Source of the DNA: Henriciella sp. AS95
GTDB lineage: Bacteria; Pseudomonadota; Alphaproteobacteria; Caulobacterales; Hyphomonadaceae
Assembly: GCF_038900055.1 (NCBI RefSeq)
Contig: NZ_JBBMQM010000001.1
Span: forward strand, 992,001 to 1,056,000
Reading direction: 5' to 3'
Length of the DNA: 64,000 nt
A program made the translations under genes and the position numbers. A model generated the notes under the pieces. That model saw nothing but the letters and a program-made list of their open reading frames with translations, was not told the origin of the DNA and did not search any database. This document shows, piece by piece, positions 53,806-62,364 of the stretch. Every line of letters starts with the position of its first letter. Position 1 is the stretch's first letter.

Positions 53806-56013
53806 GTGTACAAACAACTTTACGCATCAGTCGCTGCGCTCGCCATTGCTGGTGCCCTGTCATGGCCAGCGGCCGCGCAAACAGCCTCATCCGACGAAGG
53901 CACAAGCCCGAAAAGGCTCCAGTCCGTCACGGTTACCGCACGCAAGACATCCGAAGACATTCAGGATGTTCCGCTGTCCATGTCGGCCTTCGATGCCGAA
54001 GCCCTGGCCGACTACGGATTTACCGATTCACTGGCCATCGACGACCAGGTTCCGAACCTTGAAATCAAGACTTTCGGCGGCAACCCGAACCTGTTCATCC
54101 GGGGTGTCGGGAACAATGACTTCAACGGCACGACTGTATCGCCAGTGAGCATCTACAGCGATGATGTCCTGCAGGGTCTGACCGGCGGGCAGCTGATGCA
54201 GATGTTCGACCTTGAGCGGGTCGAAGTCCTTCGTGGCCCGCAGGGCACCCTGTTTGGCCGCAACACGACAGGCGGCGCGATCAACTTCTATTCCCGCAAG
54301 CCTGGCAACACGCAGGAAGGCTATCTTCGCGTCGGCATTGGCAGCTACAACGCCCGCGAAGTCGAAGCGGCAGGTACCATCGTTGCGATTGAGGACAAGC
54401 TTTCCACACGCATCGCCGGCAAGATGCAGGCGAATGATGGTGACCGCCGAAACCTCTACGATGGGTCGCGGGCGAATGCCGTCGACCTGGCCGCCATTCG
54501 CGCCATTACCCGGTACACGCCGAATGATGATGTCGAGTTGTTGTGGAACCTGCATTATGGACGCGATCGCTCCGACTACCAACAGGGCAAGTCCGTCGGC
54601 GCGATTAATGGTGGTAATGCACTTGGCTATGTCGATCCGGTGCCGGACGACGCGAAATACATCAACGTTAATCGCACCGACAATCGCCATCACGCCGACA
54701 CGTGGGGCACCAGTGTCGCCATCACCTGGGACATTGGCGACTACACTCTAAAGTCGGTCACCGCCTATGAAGATGTCGAGACCGACTATCTCGGCGATAT
54801 CGATCAGAGTCCGCAAAGCCTCGACGAGCTTCGCTTCCAGCAGGATGGCGAACAGGTCAGCCAGGAGTTCAACCTCTCCTATGATGGCGGCGGCGACGTG
54901 ACCTGGATCTCCGGCCTGTTCGCCCTCAAGGAGGATTTCGGCTACCGCACGTCCGGGCCTCTCTTTGGCGATGTTCCCGGCGCAGCGCTACCGCTCGATG
55001 CGCACTCGCAACGCGACACCAAGACCTATGCAGTATTTGGCGAAGCGACCTACCAGCTGACCGATGCCTTCAGCCTGACGGGCGGTCTTCGTTATACATA
55101 TGAGGAAAAGGATGCGGTTCTCGATAGCCTGCTGACCTATGGCGAGTTCGGTACGTCACCGGCAGGCCTTGTCGTCCCGCTCATTCCGAAAACAAGCCGT
55201 TCGGAAAGTTGGGACGCCTGGTCCGGACGCCTCCTCGCCAAGTACGAATTCGGCGCCGACAGCATGGTCTATGGTAGCGTGTCGCGCGGCTTCCGGTCGG
55301 GCGGATACAATCTCGGCGCGTTTTTTGACCCGAACGAGCTCACCACTGTCGATCCGGAATTCCTGACCTCTTACGAGATCGGCCTGAAGACCACCCTGCT
55401 GGATGATCGGTTCCGCGCCAACATGGCGGTGTTCATGTATGACTATACCGACCTGCAGGTCTTCACCTTTACCCAGGGTTCAAGCACCGCCAACCCGATC
55501 GTAATCGCGCTGGAAAACGCTGCCGACGCCGAAGTTTCCGGGTTCGAGGGTGAATTTACCGCCATTCCGGTTGACGGCATGCATCTGTCGCTCGGCATCG
55601 GCTATCTCGACGCGTCCTATGAAAACTACGTCTCGCCCATCGCTGGCGACCTCAGTGGGAACCGGCTACCGGGCGCACCTGAATGGAACATCAATGCGTC
55701 CGCGCAGCAGGATTTCTCGCTGCCGAATGGATGGGTCCTGACGCCGCGCGTCGAGTATGTCTATGTCGACCAGCGCTACTACGACTCCAACCAGCTTGAG
55801 GCCATCAGCTCACGTGGATCACATGAGCTTGTGAACGCCCGGCTATCCCTCTCGCCGGAGACATCTGACTGGGAGATCGCCCTTTGGGCCAAGAATATTG
55901 GCGACGAGCAATACATCGTCGATGCCGGGGACCTCAGAGCAACATTTGGCTTCATCCCAACCTATTACGGCCCACGCGAGAGCTGGGGCCTGGAAGCCCG
56001 GATCGAATTCTAG
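53806..56013 (+). CDS. TonB-dependent outer-membrane receptor
   Basis: A 735-residue receptor starting at GTG 53806 with GGGAGG 6 bases upstream. The signal peptide is MYKQLYASVAALAIAGALSW, cut after AAAQ. A TonB-box-like segment (RLQSVTVTARKTSEDIQDVP) and the plug (FIRGVGNNDFNGTTVSPVSI, VEVLRGPQGTLFGRNTTGGA) follow. The barrel ends SWGLEARIEF with terminal Phe. It lies inside the operon between the acyl-CoA synthetase and cupin genes, so it imports the substrate or a related compound. Confidence 0.93.
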   Translation: MYKQLYASVAALAIAGALSWPAAAQTASSDEGTSPKRLQSVTVTARKTSEDIQDVPLSMSAFDAEALADYGFTDSLAIDDQVPNLEIKTFGGNPNLFIRGVGNNDFNGTTVSPVSIYSDDVLQGLTGGQLMQMFDLERVEVLRGPQGTLFGRNTTGGAINFYSRKPGNTQEGYLRVGIGSYNAREVEAAGTIVAIEDKLSTRIAGKMQANDGDRRNLYDGSRANAVDLAAIRAITRYTPNDDVELLWNLHYGRDRSDYQQGKSVGAINGGNALGYVDPVPDDAKYINVNRTDNRHHADTWGTSVAITWDIGDYTLKSVTAYEDVETDYLGDIDQSPQSLDELRFQQDGEQVSQEFNLSYDGGGDVTWISGLFALKEDFGYRTSGPLFGDVPGAALPLDAHSQRDTKTYAVFGEATYQLTDAFSLTGGLRYTYEEKDAVLDSLLTYGEFGTSPAGLVVPLIPKTSRSESWDAWSGRLLAKYEFGADSMVYGSVSRGFRSGGYNLGAFFDPNELTTVDPEFLTSYEIGLKTTLLDDRFRANMAVFMYDYTDLQVFTFTQGSSTANPIVIALENAADAEVSGFEGEFTAIPVDGMHLSLGIGYLDASYENYVSPIAGDLSGNRLPGAPEWNINASAQQDFSLPNGWVLTPRVEYVYVDQRYYDSNQLEAISSRGSHELVNARLSLSPETSDWEIALWAKNIGDEQYIVDAGDLRATFGFIPTYYGPRESWGLEARIEF

Positions 56014-56030
56014 ACAAACAGGAGACTGAC

Positions 56031-56459
56031 ATGCGTGAAGAAGAAGAACTACTCTACAATCCGAAGGATCTGAATTGGCACAGCCTGGGCAATGGCGCCC
56101 ACTACCGCCTGCTGCGGGTCAGCCCGGAAACCGGACACTTTTCGATCATCCTGAAGCTTGATGCTGGCGGCATGTTTGCCGGCCACTATCACCTCGGCGC
56201 GGGCGAGTTCCTGATGCTGAAGGGTGAGCTCAAATACAAGGACAGCACCGCCAAGGCCGGCGACTGGGGATACGAACCACTCGGTGCCGTACATGCCGAC
56301 ACCAATGTCGAGATGGAGACCGAGCTTCTGTTTATCGGCTACGGTCCCATCGCCTTCACCGGTGAAGATGGCAGTATCGCACAAATCCTTGACGCCAGGC
56401 TTCTCAGCGATGTCGCAGAAGGCAAGATCCAGCCGGTCTCCTTCACCGTCGACGCGTAA
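56031..56459 (+). CDS. Cupin protein, dihydroxyacetophenone-dioxygenase type
   Basis: A 142-residue single cupin. The metal site is FAGHYHLGAGEFLMLKGELK (two His and Glu) with a second-motif His in PLGAVHADTNVE. The fold and the opening (ELLYNPKDLNWHSLGNGAHY) resemble 2,4'-dihydroxyacetophenone dioxygenase and acetylacetone-cleaving cupins, which break a C-C bond next to a carbonyl with oxygen. This assignment is by resemblance from memory. The ATG at 56031 has AGGAGA upstream and is 17 bp after the receptor stop. Alternative: a ChrR-like non-enzymatic cupin. Confidence 0.75.
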   Translation: MREEEELLYNPKDLNWHSLGNGAHYRLLRVSPETGHFSIILKLDAGGMFAGHYHLGAGEFLMLKGELKYKDSTAKAGDWGYEPLGAVHADTNVEMETELLFIGYGPIAFTGEDGSIAQILDARLLSDVAEGKIQPVSFTVDA

Positions 56460-56587
56460 GTCGCATTCAACTGTTTCGGCAAGCCGGCTGAAGATCAGCT
56501 GCTCCCATCGTGGGGCAGCGGTCATGCCCGCCCTGTTGGCGGCGCTCCGGCTCCGATTTCGGATCAATCACTATTCAGGAGGAGCTC

Positions 56588-57343
56588 GTGACAAAGCGTC
56601 TCGAAAACAAGATTGCACTCGTAACGGGCGCAGCCCAGGGCATCGGTGCTGCCATAGCACATCAGTTCGAGGAACAGGGCGCGACTGTCTGGAGGACGGA
56701 TCTCCAACAGATTCCTGGCGAGCGTACGCGTCAAAAGGACTCCGCCTCTGAAGACGACTGGAAATCCCTGCTCGCCGAAATCAAGGAAACATCCGGCGGC
56801 CTTGATATTCTTGTCAACAATGCGGGCATTGAGCTTGAGTGTCCCTTGGAAGAGGTGACACTCGATAGCTGGCGCAAAGTCATGAGCGTAAACGTCGATG
56901 GTGTGTTCCTGGGCTGCAAGCTTGCCACCGACATGCTCGCCGACCGCAAGAGCGGCCTGGCCTCCGTCATCAACATATCATCGGTCGCCGGCATAATCGG
57001 CTTCCCTTTCCAGCCCAGCTACAACACGTCCAAAGGCGCCGTGCGCCATTTGAGCAAAACACTGGCGATTGAGTGGGGCGCCAGTAAGAAACCGATCCGC
57101 TGCAACTCAATCCATCCCGGCTGCATCGACACCCAAATGCTGCGCGAAGCGAGCATAAAATGGCAAGATCACGGGCTCTTGCCCGATGGCGATCGCATGG
57201 CCGCCATGTCGGGACTTTGCCCGCTTGGCACGGTCGGCGCGCCGGATGATATCGCGCACGGCGCTGTCTACCTCGCAAGTGATGAATCCCGTTTTGTTAC
57301 CGGAATCGAGCTCATCATCGATGGTGGCTTTGTCGCACAATGA
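56588..57343 (+). CDS. Short-chain dehydrogenase/reductase
   Basis: A 251-residue classical SDR starting at GTG 56588 (VTKRLENKIALVTGAAQGIG), with AGGAGG 7 bases upstream; the longer frame to 56510 is not needed. The cofactor motif is TGAAQGIG, the NNAG motif VNNAGIEL, catalytic Ser in NISSVAG and Tyr/Lys in SYNTSKGAVRH. It oxidises an alcohol or reduces a ketone with NAD(P). The cofactor cannot be decided. It follows the cupin in the operon, with a 128-bp gap. Confidence 0.9.
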   Translation: MTKRLENKIALVTGAAQGIGAAIAHQFEEQGATVWRTDLQQIPGERTRQKDSASEDDWKSLLAEIKETSGGLDILVNNAGIELECPLEEVTLDSWRKVMSVNVDGVFLGCKLATDMLADRKSGLASVINISSVAGIIGFPFQPSYNTSKGAVRHLSKTLAIEWGASKKPIRCNSIHPGCIDTQMLREASIKWQDHGLLPDGDRMAAMSGLCPLGTVGAPDDIAHGAVYLASDESRFVTGIELIIDGGFVAQ

Positions 57344-57403
57344 GCCATTTCACGGCTTTCCTCCCGGGCGCTCGATCCAGCCGGATAAAGCGCTCAAACT
57401 TGA

Positions 57404-57435
57404 AAGGGTGCTGATCTACTCAGGTCAGCACCCTT
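57404..57435 (+). terminator. Hairpin between the two SDR genes
   Basis: A perfect 11-bp stem AAGGGTGCTGA/TCAGCACCCTT with a 10-base loop in the 113-bp gap between the SDR genes. No U-tract follows (GCCTTCC). It could be a partial terminator or an mRNA processing site. Confidence 0.5.
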
Positions 57436-57456
57436 GCCTTCCTAGAGGACTTACTC

Positions 57457-58227
57457 ATGACGCAACTAACCGGAAAAACAGCCATCATAACTGGCGCGGC
57501 CAGCGGGATCGGGGCGGCGGCGGCACGCCTGTTTGTCGCCGAGGGTGCCAGTGTTGTCGGCATCGACCTCGACACGGCAGGCCTTGAGGCTCTGGCGGGC
57601 GATCTTGGCGCATCCTTCGCCTTTGTCGCCGGAGACATCACCCAGCGCGCGACTCTGGACAGGGCCTTGACCAAGGCTGCAGATCAGTTCGGCGCCCCGA
57701 AAATCGCCATCCTCAATGCTGGCATGGACGGCCCCATGGCGCCTCTGCTGGACATCGATCCGAAAGACTTCGACCAGGTTCTCAAGGTGAATGTCAGGGC
57801 CGTTTTTGAAGGCGTTCAGGTGTTCGGCCGCGCCATGCAGGCGAGCGGTGGTAGCATCGTCATCACATCATCGGTGAATGGCCTTCGCGCCTTCGGCAAT
57901 ACCAGCCCGTACACGACCAGCAAGATGGCTGTGCTTGGCCTGGCCCGGGCTGCGGCGAACGATCTCGCCGCGTACGGCATCCGCGTGAACACGGTCCATC
58001 CGGGCCTGATCGATACACCCATGCTCAAACGCGCCGAAGAAGGCCTGGCCCCCGGTGGGCAGGAAGCCTTGCGCGAGGCGCTGTCGCAGACCGTGGCCCT
58101 GAAGCGTGTCGGATCGCCATCGGAGATTGCAAACACGATGCTTTTCCTCGCCAGTGACGCGTCGAGCTATGTCACCGGCGAATCCATTGTCGTGGACGGC
58201 GGTTTCACCCGCCTCCTCAGCATGTAG
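57457..58227 (+). CDS. Short-chain dehydrogenase/reductase
   Basis: A 256-residue classical SDR. The cofactor loop is TGAASGIGAAAARLF, then NAGMDGPMAPLL, catalytic Ser in ITSSVNGL and Tyr/Lys in PYTTSKMAVLG, with PGLIDTPML and the C-terminal YVTGESIVVDGGF. AGAGGA lies before the ATG. An acidic residue after the second beta strand (VVGIDLD) favours NAD(H). It is the last plus-strand gene and converges on the lipoate-ligase gene with an 11-bp overlap. Confidence 0.9.
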   Translation: MTQLTGKTAIITGAASGIGAAAARLFVAEGASVVGIDLDTAGLEALAGDLGASFAFVAGDITQRATLDRALTKAADQFGAPKIAILNAGMDGPMAPLLDIDPKDFDQVLKVNVRAVFEGVQVFGRAMQASGGSIVITSSVNGLRAFGNTSPYTTSKMAVLGLARAAANDLAAYGIRVNTVHPGLIDTPMLKRAEEGLAPGGQEALREALSQTVALKRVGSPSEIANTMLFLASDASSYVTGESIVVDGGFTRLLSM

Positions 58228-58930
58228 GCATGAAGACGGCCCTGAGCGCGGCGTCTGAAAACGCCATGCTCAGGCTGTCGAGGCGTCCCGTCCAGGCCGT
58301 TGCTTCGGCCAGCGTAATGCAGGCATCTGTCCTGTAGGTGCCTGGCATTCCAAGCTGGCTTTCGACCTGGTTGATCGCATCGATAGGCGCGTCCATTGGA
58401 CCACCTAGCCAGAGACAGGCATGCACCAGGGTCACCGTTCTGCGGTCCCGCATGCGCCTGCGCATCGCCAGCCCGGCCAGTTTTCGGCCCTCCACGAGCA
58501 GGTTGAACCGGCCATCGCAGGGGGCATCAGGTGCGGGGCCGACGGTAACACCGCTTACCCCCAGCGATGAGACCGCCGAGCCGAGGCCGTTCGCAAAGTC
58601 CTCATAGATCCGGTCGACCGGTGCGGGATCGTGCTGGCTGGCCAATATGCCGGACACGCACAGAACGCCCGGCCCGTGAAAGACACATGCTCCGCCTGAG
58701 CGACGGAATGTGACAGGCCATCCTTTAACGGCGGCTATGGTTTGCGCAGCATCGATGCCGGGCATTGACTGCCAGCGCCGAGGGACGACCAGGCACCTTG
58801 ACTGCTGCCAGAAGACCAGCCTGAAACGTTCAGCCCCTGCTCCAAACGCTTGCTGGAAAATTTGCTCCTCATTGGCGAGACCGTCGGGCGCCTGAAACTG
58901 GACGATGTCCGGCGCGTCAGGGCGCAGCAT
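58217..58930 (-). CDS. Lipoate-protein ligase-like protein
   Basis: About 237 residues from ATG 58930 (MLRPDAPDIVQFQAPDGLAN), overlapping the E2 gene by 14 bp. The BPL/LPL domain has TFRRSGGACVFHGPGVLCVS, the counterpart of the RR-x-x-GG-x-x-V-x-H motif, and the lysine segment GRKLAGLAMRR. It attaches lipoate or octanoyl groups to the lipoyl domain. Being the last gene of the E1-lipoyl-E2 operon, it probably serves the 78-aa lipoyl protein specifically (inference). An octanoyl-carrier transferase role is an alternative. Confidence 0.85.
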   Translation of the reverse strand: MLRPDAPDIVQFQAPDGLANEEQIFQQAFGAGAERFRLVFWQQSRCLVVPRRWQSMPGIDAAQTIAAVKGWPVTFRRSGGACVFHGPGVLCVSGILASQHDPAPVDRIYEDFANGLGSAVSSLGVSGVTVGPAPDAPCDGRFNLLVEGRKLAGLAMRRRMRDRRTVTLVHACLWLGGPMDAPIDAINQVESQLGMPGTYRTDACITLAEATAWTGRLDSLSMAFSDAALRAVFMPTC

Positions 58931-59591
58931 CAAACGCCTCGAGCGCCTTGCAGAGGTTGTCCAGAAACTGGCCGGCCGGCTCACCGTCGATGATGCGGTG
59001 ATCAGCCGTCAGCGACAGCGGCAGGAGCTGTCTGACCGTTAGTCCGCCTTCAGCATTCAGCGAGACCGTCTCCTCAAGCCGTCCGACGCCAAGCAAAGCC
59101 GCCTGTCCGGCATTCAGGATCGGCGTGAAATAGCGTACGCGCGTATGACCAAGATTGGACAGGGTGACACTGCCGCCTTTCATCTCTGACACGGCCAGCT
59201 TTCCAGACATGGCTCGCCCGATCAGGTCTCGGCGCTTGTCGGCCAAGGCCTTGAGACTGTCTCCGCCGATATCTTTCACGACCGGAGTCATCAGTCCGGC
59301 GGGTGTCGAGATGGCAATCGAAAGGTCGATCGGTTCACTGACCGTGATCGACCGCTCATCGGCCGTCGCATTGAACGCCGGGAATGCGCGAAGGGTCTGC
59401 GCAAGCGCAAAGATCACGCAGGCTTCAAGGCTGACCGGATCGCCCTGCTCTTTCCAGCCTCGCCGCATCTGCATCAGCGCGGTGATGTCGGCATCGCCGT
59501 GATAGGTGAGCTGCGCGCTGCCCTGCAAGGAGGCCATCATGCGATCGGCGATCACCTTGCGGACACCGCGGAACGGTTGGGCCTCCGCCAT
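58917..59591 (-). CDS. 2-oxoacid dehydrogenase E2 catalytic core (no lipoyl domain)
   Basis: A 224-residue acyltransferase core. It begins FRGVRKVIADRMMASLQGSA and ends with the catalytic signature LTADHRIIDGEPAGQFLDNL (His and Asp). A normal E2 has 400-500 residues with lipoyl and subunit-binding domains; here both are missing. The lipoyl domain is a separate protein encoded just upstream (TAATGG overlap at 59591). No peripheral subunit-binding domain is seen, so how E1 and E3 dock is open. It transfers acyl groups from lipoate to CoA. Confidence 0.9.
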   Translation of the reverse strand: MAEAQPFRGVRKVIADRMMASLQGSAQLTYHGDADITALMQMRRGWKEQGDPVSLEACVIFALAQTLRAFPAFNATADERSITVSEPIDLSIAISTPAGLMTPVVKDIGGDSLKALADKRRDLIGRAMSGKLAVSEMKGGSVTLSNLGHTRVRYFTPILNAGQAALLGVGRLEETVSLNAEGGLTVRQLLPLSLTADHRIIDGEPAGQFLDNLCKALEAFDAAP

Positions 59592-59827
59592 TACGCGCTC
59601 TCGATCGTCGCGATCAGCTCGCCTTTTCGCACGGCGGCCTCGGCCTCTGCCTTGATGGTCAGCTTGCCGGTGTCCGGCGCCTCGATCTCGGTCGCGACCT
59701 TTTCGTTCATGACCTCACAGATCACGTCGCCCTTCTCGACCATGTCGCCGGAGTCGAAGAACCAGGTTGAGATCGCGCCTTCGCTGTCATCATCCCAGCA
59801 ATCCTGGGGAATACGAACATCAGACAT
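59591..59827 (-). CDS. Free-standing lipoyl domain protein
   Basis: A 78-residue biotinyl/lipoyl domain, MSDVRIPQDCWDDDSEGAIS at the start, with the lipoylated Lys43 in EVMNEKVATEIEAP. The symmetric beta hairpins end KGELIATIESA. It begins within the E1beta end (8-bp overlap) and ends at the E2 start. In standard complexes this domain is fused to E2; here it is a separate swinging carrier, like a miniature GcvH. Confidence 0.88.
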   Translation of the reverse strand: MSDVRIPQDCWDDDSEGAISTWFFDSGDMVEKGDVICEVMNEKVATEIEAPDTGKLTIKAEAEAAVRKGELIATIESA

Positions 59828-60848
59828 GAGCAGGCGCCTCCAGCATGGCCGACACAGCGCTGACAACCTTGTCGCTATTGGGCAGGACGGCATGTTCCAT
59901 TTCCGGCGCGAAAGGCACCGGAATATCCGGATAGGAAATCCGCTTCGGTGGCGCCTTGAGGCGCACCTTGCCGCTCTCGGCGACGGTTGCGATGATTTCC
60001 GCGCCCACGCCATAGGAGTGGTAGTCGTCATCGATGCTCAGGAGCGCGCCCGTTTTTCCGACGGACGCCAGGATGGTCTCCCGGTCCAGCGGCGCGATCG
60101 AGCGCAGGTCGATCACCTCCGCCTCGATCCCTTTCGCCTCAAGGGCAGCGGCGGCATCAAGAGCGACGTGAACCGTATGCCCGAGGCCCACCAGAGTGAT
60201 GTCCTGCCCGGCCCTGACGACTTCTGCCTTGTCGAGCGGCACGGTGTAGCGCCCCTCCGGCACATGGGTGATCGACCGCTGGACAGTGCCGAGCCAGCCC
60301 ATGCCCTGAAGCGCCTTGTGATACATGAAGATGACGGGGTTCGGGTCGGCGATCGCTGCGGCCATCATCCCCTTTGCATCATGGGCATTCGACGGGATAA
60401 CGACCTTCAGCCCCGGCAGATGCCCGAACGTGGCATAGAGCGTCTGGGAGTGCTGCCCCGCATCGCCATAGCCGCCGCCTACGGACGTCATGAGCACCAT
60501 CGGGCAGGTCACATTGCCACCGGAGAAGTAGCTCTGCTTGGCGGCGAGATTGTAGATCGAGTCCATGCAGACACCGAAAAAGTCGACGAACATGAGCTCG
60601 ACGACGGGCCGCATGCCCGCTGCGGCCATGCCGACGGCGGTGCCGATGAAGCCGGTTTCCGAAATCGGCGTGTCCCGGACGCGCTCCGTCCCGAACTCGT
60701 CCAGAAGCCCGAGCGTATTGCCAAACACACCGCCGAGCTTGCCGATATCCTCTCCCATGACGAGCACATCATCGCTGGCACGCATCTCCAGCGAGATGGC
60801 TTCGGCCATGGCCTTCGCGATCGTCAGTTTGCGTTTCTTTTCCTGCAT
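59820..60848 (-). CDS. E1 component beta subunit (acetoin/pyruvate dehydrogenase type)
   Basis: A 342-residue E1beta. Signature stretches are VMGEDIGKLGGVFGNTLGLL, DTPISETGFIGTAVGMAAAG, VELMFVDFFGVCMDSIYNLA and GAGQHSQ-type SVGGGYGDAGQHSQTLY. The C-terminal transketolase domain has IDLRSIAPLDRETILASVGK. With E1alpha it forms the thiamine-diphosphate enzyme that decarboxylates or cleaves a 2-oxo or alpha-hydroxy ketone compound. Family resemblance is closest to acetoin dehydrogenase beta subunits. Gap to E1alpha is 8 bp. Confidence 0.92.
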   Translation of the reverse strand: MQEKKRKLTIAKAMAEAISLEMRASDDVLVMGEDIGKLGGVFGNTLGLLDEFGTERVRDTPISETGFIGTAVGMAAAGMRPVVELMFVDFFGVCMDSIYNLAAKQSYFSGGNVTCPMVLMTSVGGGYGDAGQHSQTLYATFGHLPGLKVVIPSNAHDAKGMMAAAIADPNPVIFMYHKALQGMGWLGTVQRSITHVPEGRYTVPLDKAEVVRAGQDITLVGLGHTVHVALDAAAALEAKGIEAEVIDLRSIAPLDRETILASVGKTGALLSIDDDYHSYGVGAEIIATVAESGKVRLKAPPKRISYPDIPVPFAPEMEHAVLPNSDKVVSAVSAMLEAPAHV

Positions 60849-60856
60849 GTCGGTCC

Positions 60857-61843
60857 TCAGGCAAAAACTGTTGTGAATGCGTCTTCCGGCTTCGGCGACG
60901 CGGACTGGCGCGCATGATCGAAGGCGGCAGCGACCCGGCCCCGTGCGTCCTCTTCGAGCGCGTCGAGATCGCCGGCTGCCGCGCCCGCGTTTTCCAGCCG
61001 CGCGCGATACCGGGTGATCGGGTCCTTCTCCTGCAGCGAGGTCTTCTCGCCCTCGGGGCGATAGCCTTCAGCGTCGCCCATGAAATGGCCTTCCAGCCGG
61101 ATCGTCTCGATCTCGATCAGGCTCGGCCCGCCGCCGGCACGGGCGTGCTGGATGGCGTCTCCGGCGACCCGGAAGATCTCGTCCGGGTCATTGTCCGGCA
61201 CAAAATGCCCCGGCATGGCGTAGGCAGCCGCCCTTTCGGCATTGCCTTCAACGGCGGTTGCCTGACGCTTCGAGACTGAAATGCCGTAGGCATTGTCCTC
61301 GATGACGAAGACGACCGGCGCCTTCCAGACCGCTGCGAGGTTCAGCGTCTCGTGAAAGGCCCCCTGATTGGCGGCCCCTTCTCCGATGAAAGCGACCGCG
61401 ACATCATCGCGCCCGCGCAGCTTTGCTGCCATGGCGGCCCCGACGGCCGGGCCCATGCCTTGCGCGATAATGCCCGAACAGCAGAAATTTACCCGCGGGT
61501 CGAACAGGTGCATATGACCGCCGCGCCCACCGGACAGGCCGTTCGCCCGCCCGAATATCTCCGACGTCATATCCTTGAGATTCACGCCTTTCGCGATGGC
61601 GATGTGGTGCGGCCGGTGCGTTGCCGTGACCGTGTCGGTCGGCCTCAGATGCGCACATACACCGACAGCGCAAGGCTCCTGCCCGTCCGACAGGTGCATC
61701 TCACCCGGCAGCGGCCCCTTGGCCATGTTGAAGACCGGCTGCTTTCCTTCGAAATAGGCTGGCTTGATGAGGTTCTCGAAGTGGCGGCTCGCCACCATCT
61801 TCTCGTACATCCAGAGCATCTGCTCGCGACTTGGCTTCACCAC
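60857..61843 (-). CDS. E1 component alpha subunit (acetoin dehydrogenase type)
   Basis: A 328-residue E1alpha. The thiamine diphosphate motif is FIGEGAANQGAFHETLNLAA then FVIEDNAYGIS, and the regulatory-loop region is HPPYRPE-like (HFMGDAEGYRPEGEKTSL). HMHLFDPRVNFCCSGIIAQG is the usual central block. It is the first gene of a five-gene operon (E1alpha, E1beta, lipoyl, E2 core, ligase). Decayed IS6 sequence lies directly upstream, so the promoter must be in the 150 bp between. Confidence 0.92.
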   Translation of the reverse strand: MVKPSREQMLWMYEKMVASRHFENLIKPAYFEGKQPVFNMAKGPLPGEMHLSDGQEPCAVGVCAHLRPTDTVTATHRPHHIAIAKGVNLKDMTSEIFGRANGLSGGRGGHMHLFDPRVNFCCSGIIAQGMGPAVGAAMAAKLRGRDDVAVAFIGEGAANQGAFHETLNLAAVWKAPVVFVIEDNAYGISVSKRQATAVEGNAERAAAYAMPGHFVPDNDPDEIFRVAGDAIQHARAGGGPSLIEIETIRLEGHFMGDAEGYRPEGEKTSLQEKDPITRYRARLENAGAAAGDLDALEEDARGRVAAAFDHARQSASPKPEDAFTTVFA

Positions 61844-61994
61844 ATCCTCCCGATCATACAGTTCTTTCGGAGAAGATGGCAGTCGAAGCGCGGCGTGCTT
61901 TACCGTGAGCGAAGACAGTCTGAACCTGCCAGTTTTCGAACGAACGCTTGTGGGAGCATCTGGTCGTCAATTACGCCGAGCAGGCGGCACAAGG

Positions 61995-62287
61995 GCCGAG
62001 CCATACGAATGTGAAATGCATCTCTCTGTTGATCTTCACGAAGACCTCATCCAGATGCCACTGCCACTGGGTGACCTGACGCAAGAAGGCGCTCGCTTCA
62101 CGCCGATCTTGCCGGCAAACATCGGGCCGACGCGATCAACCCAGTGCCGGACGCTCTCGTGGCAAACATCGTTGCCGCGTTCGTGGAGCAAGTGCTCGAC
62201 GTTACGCAATGAAAGTGGGAAGCGGACGTACATCATAACCGTTGACTGGATGATCGCGCGCGACATCTTGTCGTAACGAAATAGATG
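61995..62287 (-). pseudogene. IS6-family transposase remnant
   Basis: The minus strand reads FRYDKMSRAIIQSTVMMYVR, FPLSLRNVEHLLHERGNDVC, HESVRHWVDRVGPMFAGKIG, and after a frame change HLDEVFVKINREMHF. This matches the HTH start and first catalytic Asp region of IS6-family DDE transposases. The rest of the enzyme is lost and frameshifts are present, and no terminal inverted repeats were found. It is an inactive fragment between the E1alpha gene and a nitroreductase gene, a sign of past rearrangement at this junction. Confidence 0.78.
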
Positions 62288-62364
62288 GCGGGCGGGTAGG
62301 CAAATTTACCGGCTCATCTGAGCCGTTCAATCTGCCCGTTCCGATTACATGCCCGCTCGTGCGC

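Noticed and set aside
59499-60917. 472-residue plus-strand frame
   Set aside because: Antisense to lipoyl, E1beta and E2 genes; composition-driven shadow.
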